From Rhodosorus marinus (lineage: Eukaryota; Rhodophyta; Stylonematophyceae; Stylonematales; Stylonemataceae), in NCBI GenBank assembly GCA_029953675.1, contig JAMWBK010000005.1, positions 930,001 to 994,000 on the forward strand: a DNA stretch of 64,000 nucleotides, given 5' to 3'. The position numbers and the translations under genes are program-made. How positions within the stretch are numbered: the stretch's first letter is position 1; every line of letters begins with the position of its first letter. Of the stretch, positions 46,571 through 58,084 are shown piece by piece. The notes beneath the pieces were generated by a model, which saw only the letters and a program-made list of their open reading frames with translations, was not told where the DNA came from and made no database searches.

Positions 46571-48111
46571 TGGGTGTAGTTCCACTCCCCCCCCTTCTGG
46601 AGCAATCTCAAAATTGCAAAAGTACTCCAAATTGTTTTGTGATAGGCTTTCCCACAAGATGTTATGCGTTTTCTCTTACCCCGTTGGTTTTGTTTTGTTT
46701 TGGTAATCGCATTGCAAAAAGGAAACATTGGGATAGACAATTCTGGGCCAACGTGGGGGGGACTTGATGGGGGACCAGCTGATGGGTGACATGATGGGGT
46801 CACAATCGCCGATGTGACTTTTTGGCAGGGCACGGACCAGTGCCGGTTATTCGTTTGGAAAATGGGGGATGTTTGGGATGTGTGCTACCGCAGCAAGAGG
46901 AGCCCCTATGGAAAACGGTGTGACGTTGTGTAGAAGGTGATCGGACGATGACGACTACGTATTTCCACATATCCATAAACACACTTGTTGCCTTTGTCCC
47001 ATAGGAACGCAACCCAGTCCAGCAGGCCCGAAGAGAACTGACTCGGAAGCGATGGGTTCCTTTGCGAACCCCGTCCAACTGGCATCCCAAAGAACGGGAA
47101 TAGAGAGTTTTATGATAAAAAATGAGTTGAGGCCGGGACGAATTTATTTCATAATTTAGGACAGTCTGGATTGACAACCATCTCCCAGCGCTTGCCAACA
47201 GTTTTTAGCGTGGGGTGTCCTATATTTTGAATACCATTTTCTTAACTTTGGAGGAAGTTGACATTATCTGTGGTATTTGAAGGACAGTTGTAGTGGAAAC
47301 GGATAAAAATAGTAGCGAAACGGAGAAGCATAGAAAATATGCGATTCTGAATAAAAACCGACCGAACTAAAAAACATGGTTATAATCAAGCTCAGCGATC
47401 TTCCAAGCGGACGGAGGGTAATTTATTGTGAATTTCTAATTGATCGTCTGTGTCAATCTGCGGTTTTGATTTGGGAAAGTTTTAGGACGATTGCGTGCTT
47501 TCTGATGTTGAGATAGTTGCATTCACGAATAGGTGCACTGGTGTTGCGGGGAATGATGGGCTCAATTTAGGTGCCGGCGACCTGTACCGAGAGGCGTGGG
47601 TGGGTTCCTTCCAACCCAGGGATTGTCTAGTTTCTGCCGTAACATGTACAAGCTTCGCAATAGGTTGCTCTTGGCAGCAGGATTCTTGCCGAGAGCTCAG
47701 CCTGCGTACCCCCCATGCTGTACTTCCCAGTGATTTGGTTGGTATTCAGCCTTGGAAAGCGTCCCCAGCCCCCCCCGAATGGGCTTGGACTGGAAACATG
47801 ACTTAGTTGCTACCCCTAGTCACCGTGGCTGTGTTCTACAGTGCTGGCACCGTTAGTTCCTGAACAGCTAAAATTTCCATCCAGATAGAAGGAAAGGATG
47901 CACCCGTAACCCTAGATATGGCGAGATCCCAGCTCTAGGACTTGAGTGAAAACCGGAGTTCGGTGGCTGACAATTGCTGAACCTCCTCCGACGCTGGGTC
48001 GAACATAGTCTCTTCAGATTTTCCGTGCTCTTTACAGTAGGCTGCTTTGTGCAAATATTTTTGTACTTATAAACCTCCTTCTATTACTCAGAAGGTGGGG
48101 TTCCAGGGTGT
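46571..48111. other. Spacer between the two gamma genes
   Basis: No recognised gene in 1.5 kb. A plus-strand frame at 47495-47806 has no family resemblance. The part near 48060-48110 is the 3' region of gamma gene 2. Confidence 0.45.
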
Positions 48112-49485
48112 TTATTCGTCATCGGACTTCTCGGGTTCCGCGGCTTTGGGCGCAGGCTTCGGGGCCGGCGTCGGCGCCGCTGCCTTGGGGGCGACCCCGG
48201 TGCTAGTCCACATTGGCTTTCCAACAGGCATACCGCTTCTGAAGCTTTCGTAGTAGCTCTGTCCATCTTCCTTGATGTAGCTGTCCTGCAAGGCTTGGCC
48301 TGCATCGGTTGCCGACATTTGGAAACTCTCAAAGTACTGCTGTGAGTCGGCGGTCGAACGCGAGTTCGCCAGGGCGGTTTCAACCTTGTTCACCATCGGC
48401 ATCGCGGCGTAGATCTCCGCGTACGTCGTAGGTCCAGCAGCTGCGAATGCAGACTTCCTCGCCTCGAATTCCTGGTTCTTCTTCGTTGCGATGTCCTTCA
48501 GGCACTCCCTGTACGACGCAGTCCTCTGCGCAACTCTGACCTCCTCAGCTTGGCCCTTTGCGATTCCATCCTGGCAGAACGATCCGTAAGCGTTGTAAAC
48601 TCCGTACGGTGTATTCGCTGAATTCGCTTCCATCTGCCTCATCCTGGCAATGTGCTCATCAGCCTTAGCCATGACCTGCTTCGCTCCAGGGTTCTTGTTG
48701 CACGAGGAGATCGCGTAAATTCCAGCGTAAGCAGGGCTAAACGGATACTCAAGCATACCAGCAGTCGACTTGCCCATGAAGTTGGGGGACTTCTTGAAGC
48801 TCTCGAAGTACTCCTGCGGAGTCATCTGCTTCATGATGTTGATCGCGTCTCCTGGGTTTCGGGTTGGCAGACTGTTCTCAACCTTGTTCCTCACACCCTG
48901 AGCGCAATAGAAGTCCCTCCACGTCGCGGGGCCGGAGCTTGCAAATGCAGCCGCACGAGAGCTGTAGATCTGATTCAGCCTAACGTTCATCGGCTTCTGC
49001 GACTCCTTGAACGAGGCAGTCCTACTCGCACCCCTCTTCTTCTCAGCTTCGAACTTGGACTGTCCGTCATGGCAGTACGTGCCGTAAGTCTTAAGCTCTC
49101 CGTACTTGTACTGGCAGTTGTTGACCATATCCCTCGCGAAAACAGCCTTGGCAAGGAACTCATCAGCCTTTGCCAGTACAGAGGAGATTCCAGGTCTCTT
49201 GTTGCAAAGGGTCAATGAGTGAACGCCAGCCCACGCTGGGCTTGGCGGGTAGTCCAGCAGGTCCGCAGGGGAACCCTTCCTTGTGTACTCAAATGGCCTC
49301 TTCCCGACGTTGTAGTCGATCATAACCTTCCCGAAGCTCTGGTAATTCTTCTGGAAAGAATCAACCCTCATCGTGACGGTGCTGGAGTTGCTCGCCTGCC
49401 TCGTCCCAGCAACTCGCTCGCCGGCGAACCCTGAGCTCAGCTTCGGCTGAACAAACATGCCCCCCACAAACCCGAGATCAGCCAT
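48112..49485 (-). CDS. Phycoerythrin gamma subunit / phycobilisome rod linker, copy 2, with extended C-terminus
   Basis: Intronless, 457 residues. Residues 1-368 are almost identical to copy 1 (fewer than ten substitutions noticed, for example GPATWRDF for GPVTWRDF and GSFCQDG for GSYCQDG), including the transit peptide, two bilin-binding halves and all cysteines. After AAMPMVNKV the sequences diverge completely: copy 2 continues with two related motifs, QQYFESFQMSA and QSYYESFRSGMP, and ends with an Ala/Pro/Lys stretch and EKSDDE. Similar FESF-type motifs occur internally (QEYFESFKKSP). The tail probably sets a different binding partner or rod position. Both genes are in the same orientation. 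Confidence 0.92.
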   Translation of the reverse strand: MADLGFVGGMFVQPKLSSGFAGERVAGTRQASNSSTVTMRVDSFQKNYQSFGKVMIDYNVGKRPFEYTRKGSPADLLDYPPSPAWAGVHSLTLCNKRPGISSVLAKADEFLAKAVFARDMVNNCQYKYGELKTYGTYCHDGQSKFEAEKKRGASRTASFKESQKPMNVRLNQIYSSRAAAFASSGPATWRDFYCAQGVRNKVENSLPTRNPGDAINIMKQMTPQEYFESFKKSPNFMGKSTAGMLEYPFSPAYAGIYAISSCNKNPGAKQVMAKADEHIARMRQMEANSANTPYGVYNAYGSFCQDGIAKGQAEEVRVAQRTASYRECLKDIATKKNQEFEARKSAFAAAGPTTYAEIYAAMPMVNKVETALANSRSTADSQQYFESFQMSATDAGQALQDSYIKEDGQSYYESFRSGMPVGKPMWTSTGVAPKAAAPTPAPKPAPKAAEPEKSDDE

Positions 49486-49660
49486 TACGTTTCTCTCCGT
49501 AAACACGGCAAACAACAAAGGATGAGAAGAATGATGCAAATATCCTCGACTATTAATCCCTCAAGATTTTTCGCTCCTCCAACACACGCGTCCCTTCCTC
49601 ATGCCGCTTACCCCGCCGACCTGATATGCTTCGGACGGCATCATATATATAGACCCCAAC
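49486..49660 (-). promoter_or_regulatory. Proximal promoter of gamma gene 2
   Basis: Homologous to the promoter of copy 1. A TATA-like element (plus-strand CATATATATAG at 49642-49652) lies about 157 bp before the ATG, the same distance as in copy 1. Confidence 0.6.
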
Positions 49661-49683
49661 ACCCAGCGTCAAACGTCTTCGAG

Positions 49684-50003
49684 CTAAAAATTGTTAGAAA
49701 TTGGATGACACTTCGTGATCACCAGATCGCAAAAGCCTTGAAGTTAAAAATTGTTAGAAATTGGATGACAGCCTTCATGACGAATGCATCAAGCTAAAAA
49801 TTGTTAGAAATTGGATGACGGCCTGCGTGATCACGCAGATCGTGAAACGTCTTGAAGCTAAAAATTGTTAGAAATTGGATGGCAGCCTTCGTGATCACCC
49901 AGATCGTCTTGAAGCTAAAAATTGTTAGAAATTGGATGACAGCCTTCGTGATCACGCAGATCGTCAAACGAGTTGAAGCTAAAAATTGTTAGAAATTGGA
50001 TGA
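49684..50003 (-). repeat. Six-copy tandem repeat in gamma gene 2 upstream region
   Basis: The core TAAAAATTGTTAGAAATTGG occurs at 49684, 49744, 49794, 49858, 49915 and 49979, at spacings of 50-64 bp. Between cores lies a second shared block, GACAGCCTTCGTGATCAC. The array is absent at the matching place upstream of gamma gene 1, and the flanking promoter homology resumes around 50085-50186. Confidence 0.95.
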
Positions 50004-50189
50004 CAGCCTTCGTGACGAACGAATCACGAAAGCTGCACCCCTTCACGAAGGCTGCAATTAAATTTTAAACGAAAATAGACCACATCGCCCCAGCATCAAA
50101 CTACTTGTAAACCCATCACGAAAGCTGTCATACAATTTGATACAAAAATCAAAATAACCGACCAATAGTAAACAGTCCTTCCCTGGCCG

Positions 50190-52950
50190 TCGCTTAACCC
50201 CGGGTCTATATCAATAATCACTCTATTCCACAAAGTATTTACCATAGCTCCCTCGGGTTTTGAACGGAGCTAGATATGTAAGCCGTTCTCCAATGAACAC
50301 GCAGCCTTCGCTTCGATAACGTTCTGCGACTTTTTTTTAATGGTGCACCATGCACTTCTCCAGATTTATAATGATTGTAAGACCACAAATAATGACTGAA
50401 ATAGAATAGGGAAATAAACAATAATAGTAATAAATGTCTTCAGTCAATTTTTGTGCAGATCTGGTGTGAACAGTCTTTATCTTGACGAGGTTTGTAATTA
50501 ATTGCAATTGATTAGAGTAGTTTCTTTCTAAAATGCTATAAATCTCAGACTCAATGAACCGGTTTCGGAACCAATTACATCACGAGTCTTGTCGCCAAAC
50601 GAGGACGGGTGTTTCTAGCGGCTTAAGGAGCGGTTTTGAATATCAAATTCTCGCAATTTCTCGGCGACTAGAAATTCCGCGAGCCCACATATCGGTGGAA
50701 AGATATGCCATCTGCTGTATGGGAAGACCCCATCCATCCATAAGAAATTTCATGGTATTATCGGATCTTAGCCAAAACCCTAAATCCGTCGCCGACTTTG
50801 ATTGGGTTTGGTTTCCTGATTTACATATTTTCGGGTACATTTTTCAGCTCACTTCTGAGAGAATAAAAAGATCGTTGAGGTGCGAGCGAATTTTTGAACA
50901 AGAGAATCCAGGCAAGACCTGAACAAAGAAATGTTGGAGAGGGGGGCTCGGAGATCTGAGCACAAAGTGGCAGGAGCGCTAAGGGCTTTTTCTTGTACGC
51001 TCCTCGAGATTTTCAATATTATTGAAAATAATTAACCCATCAACTCAACACAATCTTAGAACTCAAGTGCCCAAACCGATTGAATATTTTTTTGAGGGGG
51101 GGAAGGCAGTGAAAGCCTTTCGTAAGGGATTGTTTCCTCCGTTCAGATAGTTTTTGTTCAAACCTTGCCTGTAGTCCTGTGCTGACTCTGGGATATCGGT
51201 TGTGGTTGAATTGGTCAATTATGATATATTATATGTGGGAAAAAAAGTTCAATTAGCAAATGGGTCGGTCCAGGAATTGCACCGATTGGTGCAAAGTTCC
51301 CACGCCGGTAAACGAAGCAAAATTCAAGCTCTAGACATGATAAGTCCCGAGGACACTGCGCAGCTTGGCCCATGGCCTGGCACCGAAGCTCCGAAAGGCC
51401 TTTTTCTAATAGAAGCAACGGGCTGTGGAAACTTCGATTCGTGCTCGATGCTGCAAAAAGCGCTGAAGCTGGGCGTGGTTAGTGCTGTTGATATCCTCCT
51501 GAGCAACCCATGTGATCATTTGCACGACGGGCCGGCTGTCTGGGGGCTGCTCACAGTTGCCGCAGGCCTCTGTAACTCCTTTATCACGACAGTGCTTCTG
51601 ATTCGAAATGAAATTGTCAGTCGTCCTGCATCACTGTCATGGCTCTAGCACTGCCTCATTACTCCATGTAGACAGTCACAGCTCACCACACTTGAGGCTG
51701 TGACATGGAATCCTTTCGAGTGCAGCTGTAAGAACCGGCGGAGGCCAAAGCACAAAAATCTCAAAATTAAGTGGCACATCTCTCCCCAACAACCTTTGAA
51801 AAGCTCTAGGCAGGCCATTCATCAACATCATGGCCTTGATAAAATTTGTGTTCGCTCTCAGCTATTCATTATTCTGGGGTTACGTTAGTCTGGGGTTACT
51901 ATACATAAATCAATTATTATTTATGAATTATTTATAAACTGGAAATTCTCGATGCAGATGTGAAAGTTGAAGAGGAACGTCTCCAATGGGAAGGGGGTGA
52001 AAGTGAGCTAGCTATGTAAGAAGGCAATACCCCGGGGTAAGAATAAACAATCAGAATATCTGATTATACCTCAGAGGCACCACCAGTTTTTCTGAAAAAT
52101 AGGGGTATAGAGATCTTCGTGGGATATACCGGGATCGAGAGGGCCAGATCGAGACGAACAAGAAAACGTCCCACGTCTGTGTGTTTGGAGGCTGAAAAAA
52201 TCTGAGAAAATAATGCAGCCTGATGGATCCCCTTGAAATTCTGTTTTTGTTTGAGACCTTGACCGACATCTCGAGGATGCTTTTCCATTCCAAGGCGAGG
52301 CGGAAGGGGAAATGAATTGGGCCACATTGGATAAGTAGCGACGGATTTCTGATTTACTGGAAACGACAACTCATGGTGGATGTCCTAGGACAAAGAAAGG
52401 GTTGTCCGAGTTCAATAGCCAGAAGAGTCCTCGGATTGCTGATGCCGCCACTTTCAAAGGACCTCGTGACCGAATCTCAGCAGAATTGGGGGGGATTCCC
52501 GCGGATCTTCGGGGACCTCTAGTACCAGCCTCGGCAAAGCATGTTTGGTTACAAACGGCATGAAACGGTATCTCAGCACAATCATAATTCCATATCTTTG
52601 ACCTCCCACGATATCTTGTTCCTTAGAGGGATGGACTCCCTCTGAGTGTGTTCTCCACCTTCATAGCCCTGAACCTTTGAAACAGGGGCGAAACCACTGC
52701 CCGCCAACAACTCTGATGTTTTGCTTGCTTAGAGGCAAGCACCAAGAGAATACCTAACACCTTCGCTATGCCTGCCTGTTCGCCGTATCGAAAACTTCTC
52801 GAGTGCAAATCCAATCGGTTCTTATGGTTCGTACACCTCCACAAGTTGCTTAACATATTCAACTCCATGTCTACGCACTAAGAACCCCCTCGAGAAGATG
52901 GCATCAAGGGGGAACAGGATTTGCTCAGTGATTAGCCTGGGAAAGATTCG
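50190..52950. other. Region without recognised gene
   Basis: Two open frames stand out, 50554-50922 and 51202-51648 (plus), encoding 122 and 148 residues with no known family; the second has a hydrophobic segment near its end. Neither has clear introns or a start context, and both may be chance or old repeats. The remainder is AT-rich or repeat-like. Confidence 0.35.
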
Positions 52951-52954
52951 GCGT

Positions 52955-53690
52955 GCACGGCTCCGTCCCATGACAAACTAACAACCCGCACACATAGAAA
53001 TGCGTGTAACCTCCACCTTCACACCCGCCAACTGGCCGCTTTGTATCCACTAAACTACGTAGGTTACCGTATATTCCTGTTCTTATCCATATTATGTTGG
53101 ATATACGATTGCGGCACGGCAACCCCAGGAGACCAAGGCTGCATCTGGACCGCGCGTAAATCGTATAAGCAGCTCAGTGCCGCGGACAAGCCCAAAGGTG
53201 TCCGAAAACTGTGGCAATTCAATATTATATTTTTAGTCTAGGGCAATTTGCGTCGGATCTTTGCCAAGCGCAGTTAGTACATGGCTAATATTTCGCACTT
53301 TGTCACGGCTCCGTCCCATGACAAGCTAACAACCCACACATAGAAATGCGTGAACCCCAGACTAAACCCCAGACTAAAGTAACCTCCACCTTCGCACCCG
53401 CCAACTGGCTGCTTTGTATCCACTAAACTACGTAGGTTACCGTATATTCCTTGCCCTTATCCGTATTATGTTGGATATACGATTGCGGCACGCACCCCAA
53501 CGCTGCAGATGGCCCGCGTGTAAATCGCAATGCAGCTGGGTGGCGGACAAGCCCAAAGAAGGTGTCCGAAAACTGTGGCAATTCAATATTATATTTTTAG
53601 TATAGGGCAATTTGCCTCGTAGTCTTAGCCAACCGCAGTTAGTATATGGCTAACATTTCGCACTTTATAGAGTCGCGTGCTGTTCTGGTT
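52955..53690. repeat. Tandem duplication of an approximately 350-bp unit
   Basis: A block beginning GGCTCCGTCCCATGACAA and containing CTTTGTATCCACTAAACTAC and CGAAAACTGTGGCAATTC appears twice, at about 52959-53290 and 53305-53670. The second copy has an extra 28 bp made of a doubled CCCCAGACTAAA-type segment. It ends just before the copia remnant and could be LTR-derived, but no terminal TG...CA was confirmed. Confidence 0.8.
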
Positions 53691-53868
53691 ATAAATAGGC
53701 GTTTGACTAGCAACTTGTTGGAAGGTCAATGGTATGCGGCCCGCACCTCAGAGGTAGAAGCCACTTATCGTAGTAAGTAGAAGACAATATTGGTACCATA
53801 GCGGATATATGTATGAATTTATCTTTTTCTTTTCTGCTGCAAATATGCTCTCGCTACACGAGCGTTGT

Positions 53869-54333
53869 TCACGTGTATAAGAATCGCGGATACTGCCCTG
53901 GGCGCAAGTTTTGGCAGTTTTCGCTTTGCTTCCTTTTTGAAGGTGATCTCTGCCCCGAATGTGCAATAGGTTCTGTAGATTCGGCTTCGTTCCAAGGGCG
54001 TACTTGTAGGGGCTTATGTCCAAGGGACGCTCTCGGTGTTTTGTTCAGTCCTCTGGTCACTATCTCCAAAATTTCCGTCCAGAAGCAATTCGGTAAGCCG
54101 CTGTCATAGATGCAGGCCCTGATCCCTTCGGTGACCGTTCTGACCAACCTTTCTCCTGTTCCTGGCTGGCGATAAGAAGTCTGAAGAGGACTGGAGGGAT
54201 AAGAACAGATGAGAGCCTCCCAACCCCCTTCGACTGCGCGGGTTGCCTGAAGGCGAAAATGACTGGCATTGCAGGGCCATTCCCGGGAGGAGTGCGAAAG
54301 GAGAGATACCTCTGGTCTTCGTCGATGAGGCAA
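53869..54333 (-). pseudogene. Copia integrase fragment, inverted
   Basis: Minus-strand frame with GERLVRTVTEGIRACIYDS, then LPNCFWTEILEIVTRGLNKT and ASLGHKPLQVRPWNEAES, the C-terminal part of a copia integrase. It is related to but clearly diverged from the plus-strand fragment that follows. Confidence 0.78.
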
Positions 54334-54419
54334 GCGGATGGTTAGGAGTCTACCTGCTGCAAAGATGAGGCATTGTCGTCGAGTCGTTCAAGGAGCACAT
54401 CAAGTACCGACAAACCCAG

Positions 54420-54823
54420 ATGGGACCGAAGGTGAAGAGCAAAGTCCGACAACGCAAAGGAGTACGAATCTATGCAATACACCCTGAAGGAATTAGGTAT
54501 TGTATGGGACCCATCCGCCCCATATACGCCGCCAGCAACGGGATAGCAGAAAGGATGGTCAGAACGGTCACCGAGAGGATCAGGGCCTGCACGCATGCAG
54601 CGGCTTACCGAATTGCTTCTGGACGGAAACTTTGGAGACAGTGACCAGAGGACTGAACAAGACACCGAGAGCGTCCCCTGGAAACACAAGCCCCTACGTA
54701 CGCCCTTGGAACGAAGCCGAATCTGCAGAACCTATTACACATTCGGGGCAGAGATCATTTTCAAAAAGGGAGGGAAGCGAAAATTGCCAAAACTTGCGCC
54801 CAGGGGAGTACCGGAATTTTTAA
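54420..54823 (+). pseudogene. Copia integrase fragment, plus strand
   Basis: The NGIAERMVRTVTE-type block lies in one frame (54420-54644), and LPNCFWTETLETVTRGLNK with SGQRSFSKREGSEN lies in another (54500-54823), so at least one frameshift is present. It is colinear with the RT further right. Confidence 0.75.
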
Positions 54824-55305
54824 TTCTTATGCACGTGAGCAACGTCCTTGTAGCGAGAGCATGTTTGTAATCTGAAGTTGAGTTGTGCCCCCCCCTTAGT
54901 TTCGTTCAATGATCTGTGTTGTCAATTACTTTGTTGACAAACACAAAAATTCAGACCAACAGAAGATAAATTTACACATACGCGCTACTGGAGCATACAG
55001 GAAGGGCAACGTCCTGCGAAGCAAAGAAGATTCAGAAGCCTGACAACGAATGGCCAGAATCAACGGAAGAACCCCAGAGGACACAATAAGAAGAAAACGC
55101 GGTAACCCTGAACTTGTCCGAAGTGAGATTCCATGTACGACTTACTGGAGCCAACGACATGGGCGGAAGCAATTGGCGGCCCATACGCGGAAGAGTGGAA
55201 GAGAGCAGCCGCTGAAGAAATTGGGTCCCTGAGAGAAAAGCCAAAGTCGCAATTGATCCCAAAGGATGAAGTAACCAAGGGAATGAGTATCGTGAGCTGA
55301 AGGTA

Positions 55306-56798
55306 GTGTTTCGAGTGAAGGCCGGTTGTGATGGAGCGGTGACAAAGTTCAAAGTAAGAATTGTCGCGAAGGCATTCTCGCAAAGAGAAGGCGTCGGCTA
55401 TGGTGAAATATTTTCACCCATAGTTGGCTTCTCTAGTGTAAAGGTATTACTGAGTATAGCGGCGACTGAAGACCTTGAAGTGGAACAGGCAAAAGTCACT
55501 AAAGCCTACGTAACGGTACACTGGAGGGAGAACTTTTCAGGTACCAGCCGAGAGAGCTAGAAGAACCAGGAAACGCTGATAAGATATGCAAATTGAAGAA
55601 AAGTCTCTACGCTTTGAAGCGGTCCGGGAGAGTGTGGCACGAGAAACTGAAAGCCGACCTCCAAGCAAATGGTTTCGACGCCCTGAGAACTGACAGCTGC
55701 GTATTCAAGTGTGGAACGCTCATCCTCGCAGTCTATGTGGATGACATGCTGATCATTGGAAACATACCCGACGTGCCGAAAGCCAAGGAAACGCTACAGT
55801 CGATGTACAAGGTTAAAATGCTGGGAAAGGTAGATGAATTCCTCGGCGTCAAGATATGACGAGATCGAAGGAAGCGGGAAATCCACCTTGGGCAGCCAGC
55901 ATACGTCGAAGACGTCGTTAGGACGTATGGAATGTTAGGGTGCGAGCCCCTATCCACACCAATCATCAATACTTCTAAAATCCGCTGCAGAAGACCCGTT
56001 GCAGAAGAAGCCACCGAGATGACGAAAGAGCCCTTTCAAGCACTGGTTGGGTCGCTCCAATACCTCGGCACCGGAACACCTCCCGACATGGCCTATGCCG
56101 TTGGACAATGTGCAAGGAAGATGACCAACTTTAGGCTTGGAGACGGCTTAAAAGCAAGGAAAATTGTCACTTATCTCCGAGGTACAAGGAATCAAGTATA
56201 TTCACCTGGGTGCAGAGAGTGTGAACAACACAAAATACCAGGTGACAGGGTATGCTGACTCCGCTTGGGCTGAAGACATGGTCGATCGAAGGAGCACAAG
56301 CGGGATGCTGGTCAATTGAACGGATCAACAGTCCTGTACAGGTCGTGGAGGCAGCGCTCAATCGCGCAATCGACAACGGAAGCAGAGTATCAATCACTCG
56401 GCGACTTACTTGCATTACAACGCTGGCTCGAAGAATTTCTTGAGGAGCTGGGACGAGAAGTCGAGAGGCCGATGATAGCACATTCTGACGATAATTCCTG
56501 GCTCAGGTGGTCGGTAGGTGACGACAGCCGGACGTCGCGGCACGTGTCTGTGAAAAAGCATTGCGCAAGGTACCGTTGCACAAGCGGAGAGGTATCAATG
56601 AGGTATCTTCCAACGGAGGAAATGCTTGCGGATGTATTGTCAAAGGCCCTCACCGAAGGTAGGTTCGTCGTCCTGCGGAAGGGACTCGGTATGGACAATA
56701 GATCCCCCTGGTGGCAAGGACCGACGCGGTGTGTTGAAAGGTCAAGGGTATGCGGCCTTCACGACCTAGGTAGAAACCTTACCGTAGTAGTAGAATAA
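55306..56798 (+). pseudogene. Copia reverse transcriptase and RNase H, frameshifted
   Basis: Successive frames give KFKVRIVAKAFSQREGVGY (RT fingers), KKSLYALKRSGRVWHEKL, AVYVDDMLIIGN (intact-looking YVDD catalytic box), DEFLGVKI, then FQALVGSLQYLGTGTPPDMA and the RNase H part with SIAQSTTEAEYQSLGDLLAL and TEEMLADVLSKALTEG. Stops or frameshifts occur near 55558, 55858, 56258 and 56320. Confidence 0.88.
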
Positions 56799-56940
56799 TA
56801 TTGGCACCGTAGCGGGTATACACTATACCAGGGGTAGAGCGAGTGAGGACCGCCCATCGTAGTTGGAGACTACGAAAGTTAGAGTACTTTTTGAATGCAT
56901 TTGTTGCATGGGGTCAGGGTACGACTAGAGGAAGGCACCG

Positions 56941-57700
56941 ATGTTTGCGAAAAGGTTACAACAGCAGGTCACAGCTGTTAAGGCGCCTTTGCAAGTAGGG
57001 GTGGGATTTTCCGGGGGTTGCGAATTGAGTACTCATGCCATCGAGCTGGAGCGGGCAAGCAAAACGGACTGGGGACTACCAAGGGTGCTGTTTTTGAAGC
57101 ACACACTGGAGTCCAACAAGGCGATTCCTGTGGCCCTTTCTACAGGCCTGTGGTTTGCAGCTCGTCTTCCTGCATCTCACGACAGAGGTACCGAATCTTC
57201 GTATCTGCGTTGTCACGATGACGTGACGTTGATGGGCACATCTGAGACACTGGCTCGGGCGTTGACCCTGATAGAGGCGATTGAAAGTGTAATAGGTCTG
57301 ATAAGGGAACCAGACAAGTGCCGTTTTCTCCCCCAGCGGGAGGTTTCGATGGCCTCGCTGCCCTCTAATCTCCGACTCATTGGCGATCGCGACGGGCTTG
57401 AGCACAACGGCGTCGGTTTCGGGAGTGATAGCTTCGTTCAAGCCTCTTGCGAACGAGTTTTGGTAAGATACAAGAAGCTCACCGACGCCATTGAGCGCCT
57501 ACCGGACAGCATGCTGGAATCGGCATGCTTGCTTTCCCCAATGAGCCTGTCCTCGGCTCAACTACTGGTTGCGCAGCTTTGCTCCACATCGGGGCGCGTG
57601 GATCGCAGATGATGATGCTGAAACACTGGGGAACCCCTTGGATGAACCCCTGGATCTTGAATCTGCTCCCGACTGGGATTTAATTCGTGCCCAGACCGTG
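56941..57700 (+). pseudogene. R2-like reverse transcriptase fragment, copy C
   Basis: A 223-codon frame starts with VGVGFSGGCELSTHAIE (the segment before motif A), but motif B (EAHTGVQQGDSCGP) lies in another frame. Motif C reads RCHDDVTLMG. The following region ends with LTDAIERLPDSMLESA. Frames change at least twice. It is more diverged from copies A and B than those are from each other. Confidence 0.72.
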
Positions 57701-58084
57701 CTACCGTTGCGATAAGGTGCATTTGGCGTTGCAGACCGTCGTCTGGTACGCTCGCCTGCGGCGGTCGCCTCCTGGGCTACCGCGCTTCGTACTTTGGTGA
57801 GCTTTGGGATGCGAAGTGCCTGTCTTTTGGCTCGAGCACCGACTAGAGAAGACCCCGTGGCTCTTCCGCCCCCGCTCTTGAGTATCTATGATGGTCTTCA
57901 ACAGCGTTGCCGTACCGCACGAGCATCGATCCAGTTTTCGCTCCTGGAGGGAGCTGTTATTGGTACGCACTGAGGCGATTGAGCTCTCCCATTGACAGAG
58001 TGCTCGCGGACGAGGGGGAAACCAACCCCTGGCCACCTGTTCCAGATCACCCGGGTATGAGCCGATTGTGGAGCTCACGCACTG

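Larger units (their letters stand above)
53725..56830 (+). mobile_element. Ty1/copia-type LTR retrotransposon, rearranged and dead
   Basis: Contains integrase, reverse transcriptase and RNase H blocks of a copia polyprotein in many broken frames. A roughly 90-bp direct repeat at 53725-53815 and 56734-56825 (shared core GTATGCGGCC and ATATTGG-ACC-TAGCGG) brackets it and may mark LTR or internal-end sequence. The left 450 bp carry an integrase segment on the minus strand facing a plus-strand integrase segment. No intact coding capacity remains. Confidence 0.82.

Noticed and set aside
45467-49218. Long plus-strand open frames of 188 codons at 45467-46033 and 48652-49218, conserved between the two loci.
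   Set aside because: They are antisense to the gamma genes; their conservation follows from the near identity of the gamma coding strands.
49684-50003. Regularly spaced repeats reminiscent of a CRISPR array.
   Set aside because: Spacing varies (50-64 bp), the sequences between cores are themselves related, and the context is a eukaryotic promoter.
50764-50780. On the minus strand, GTTTTGGCTAAGATC resembles the 5' stem region of U2 snRNA.
   Set aside because: Only about 14 bases match. The branch-recognition stretch and the following stem-loops of U2 are absent.
53725-56825. Intact LTR pair for the copia element.
   Set aside because: The direct repeat is only about 90 bp, imperfect, and lacks confirmed TG...CA ends or target duplication, so I report it only as a bracketing repeat.
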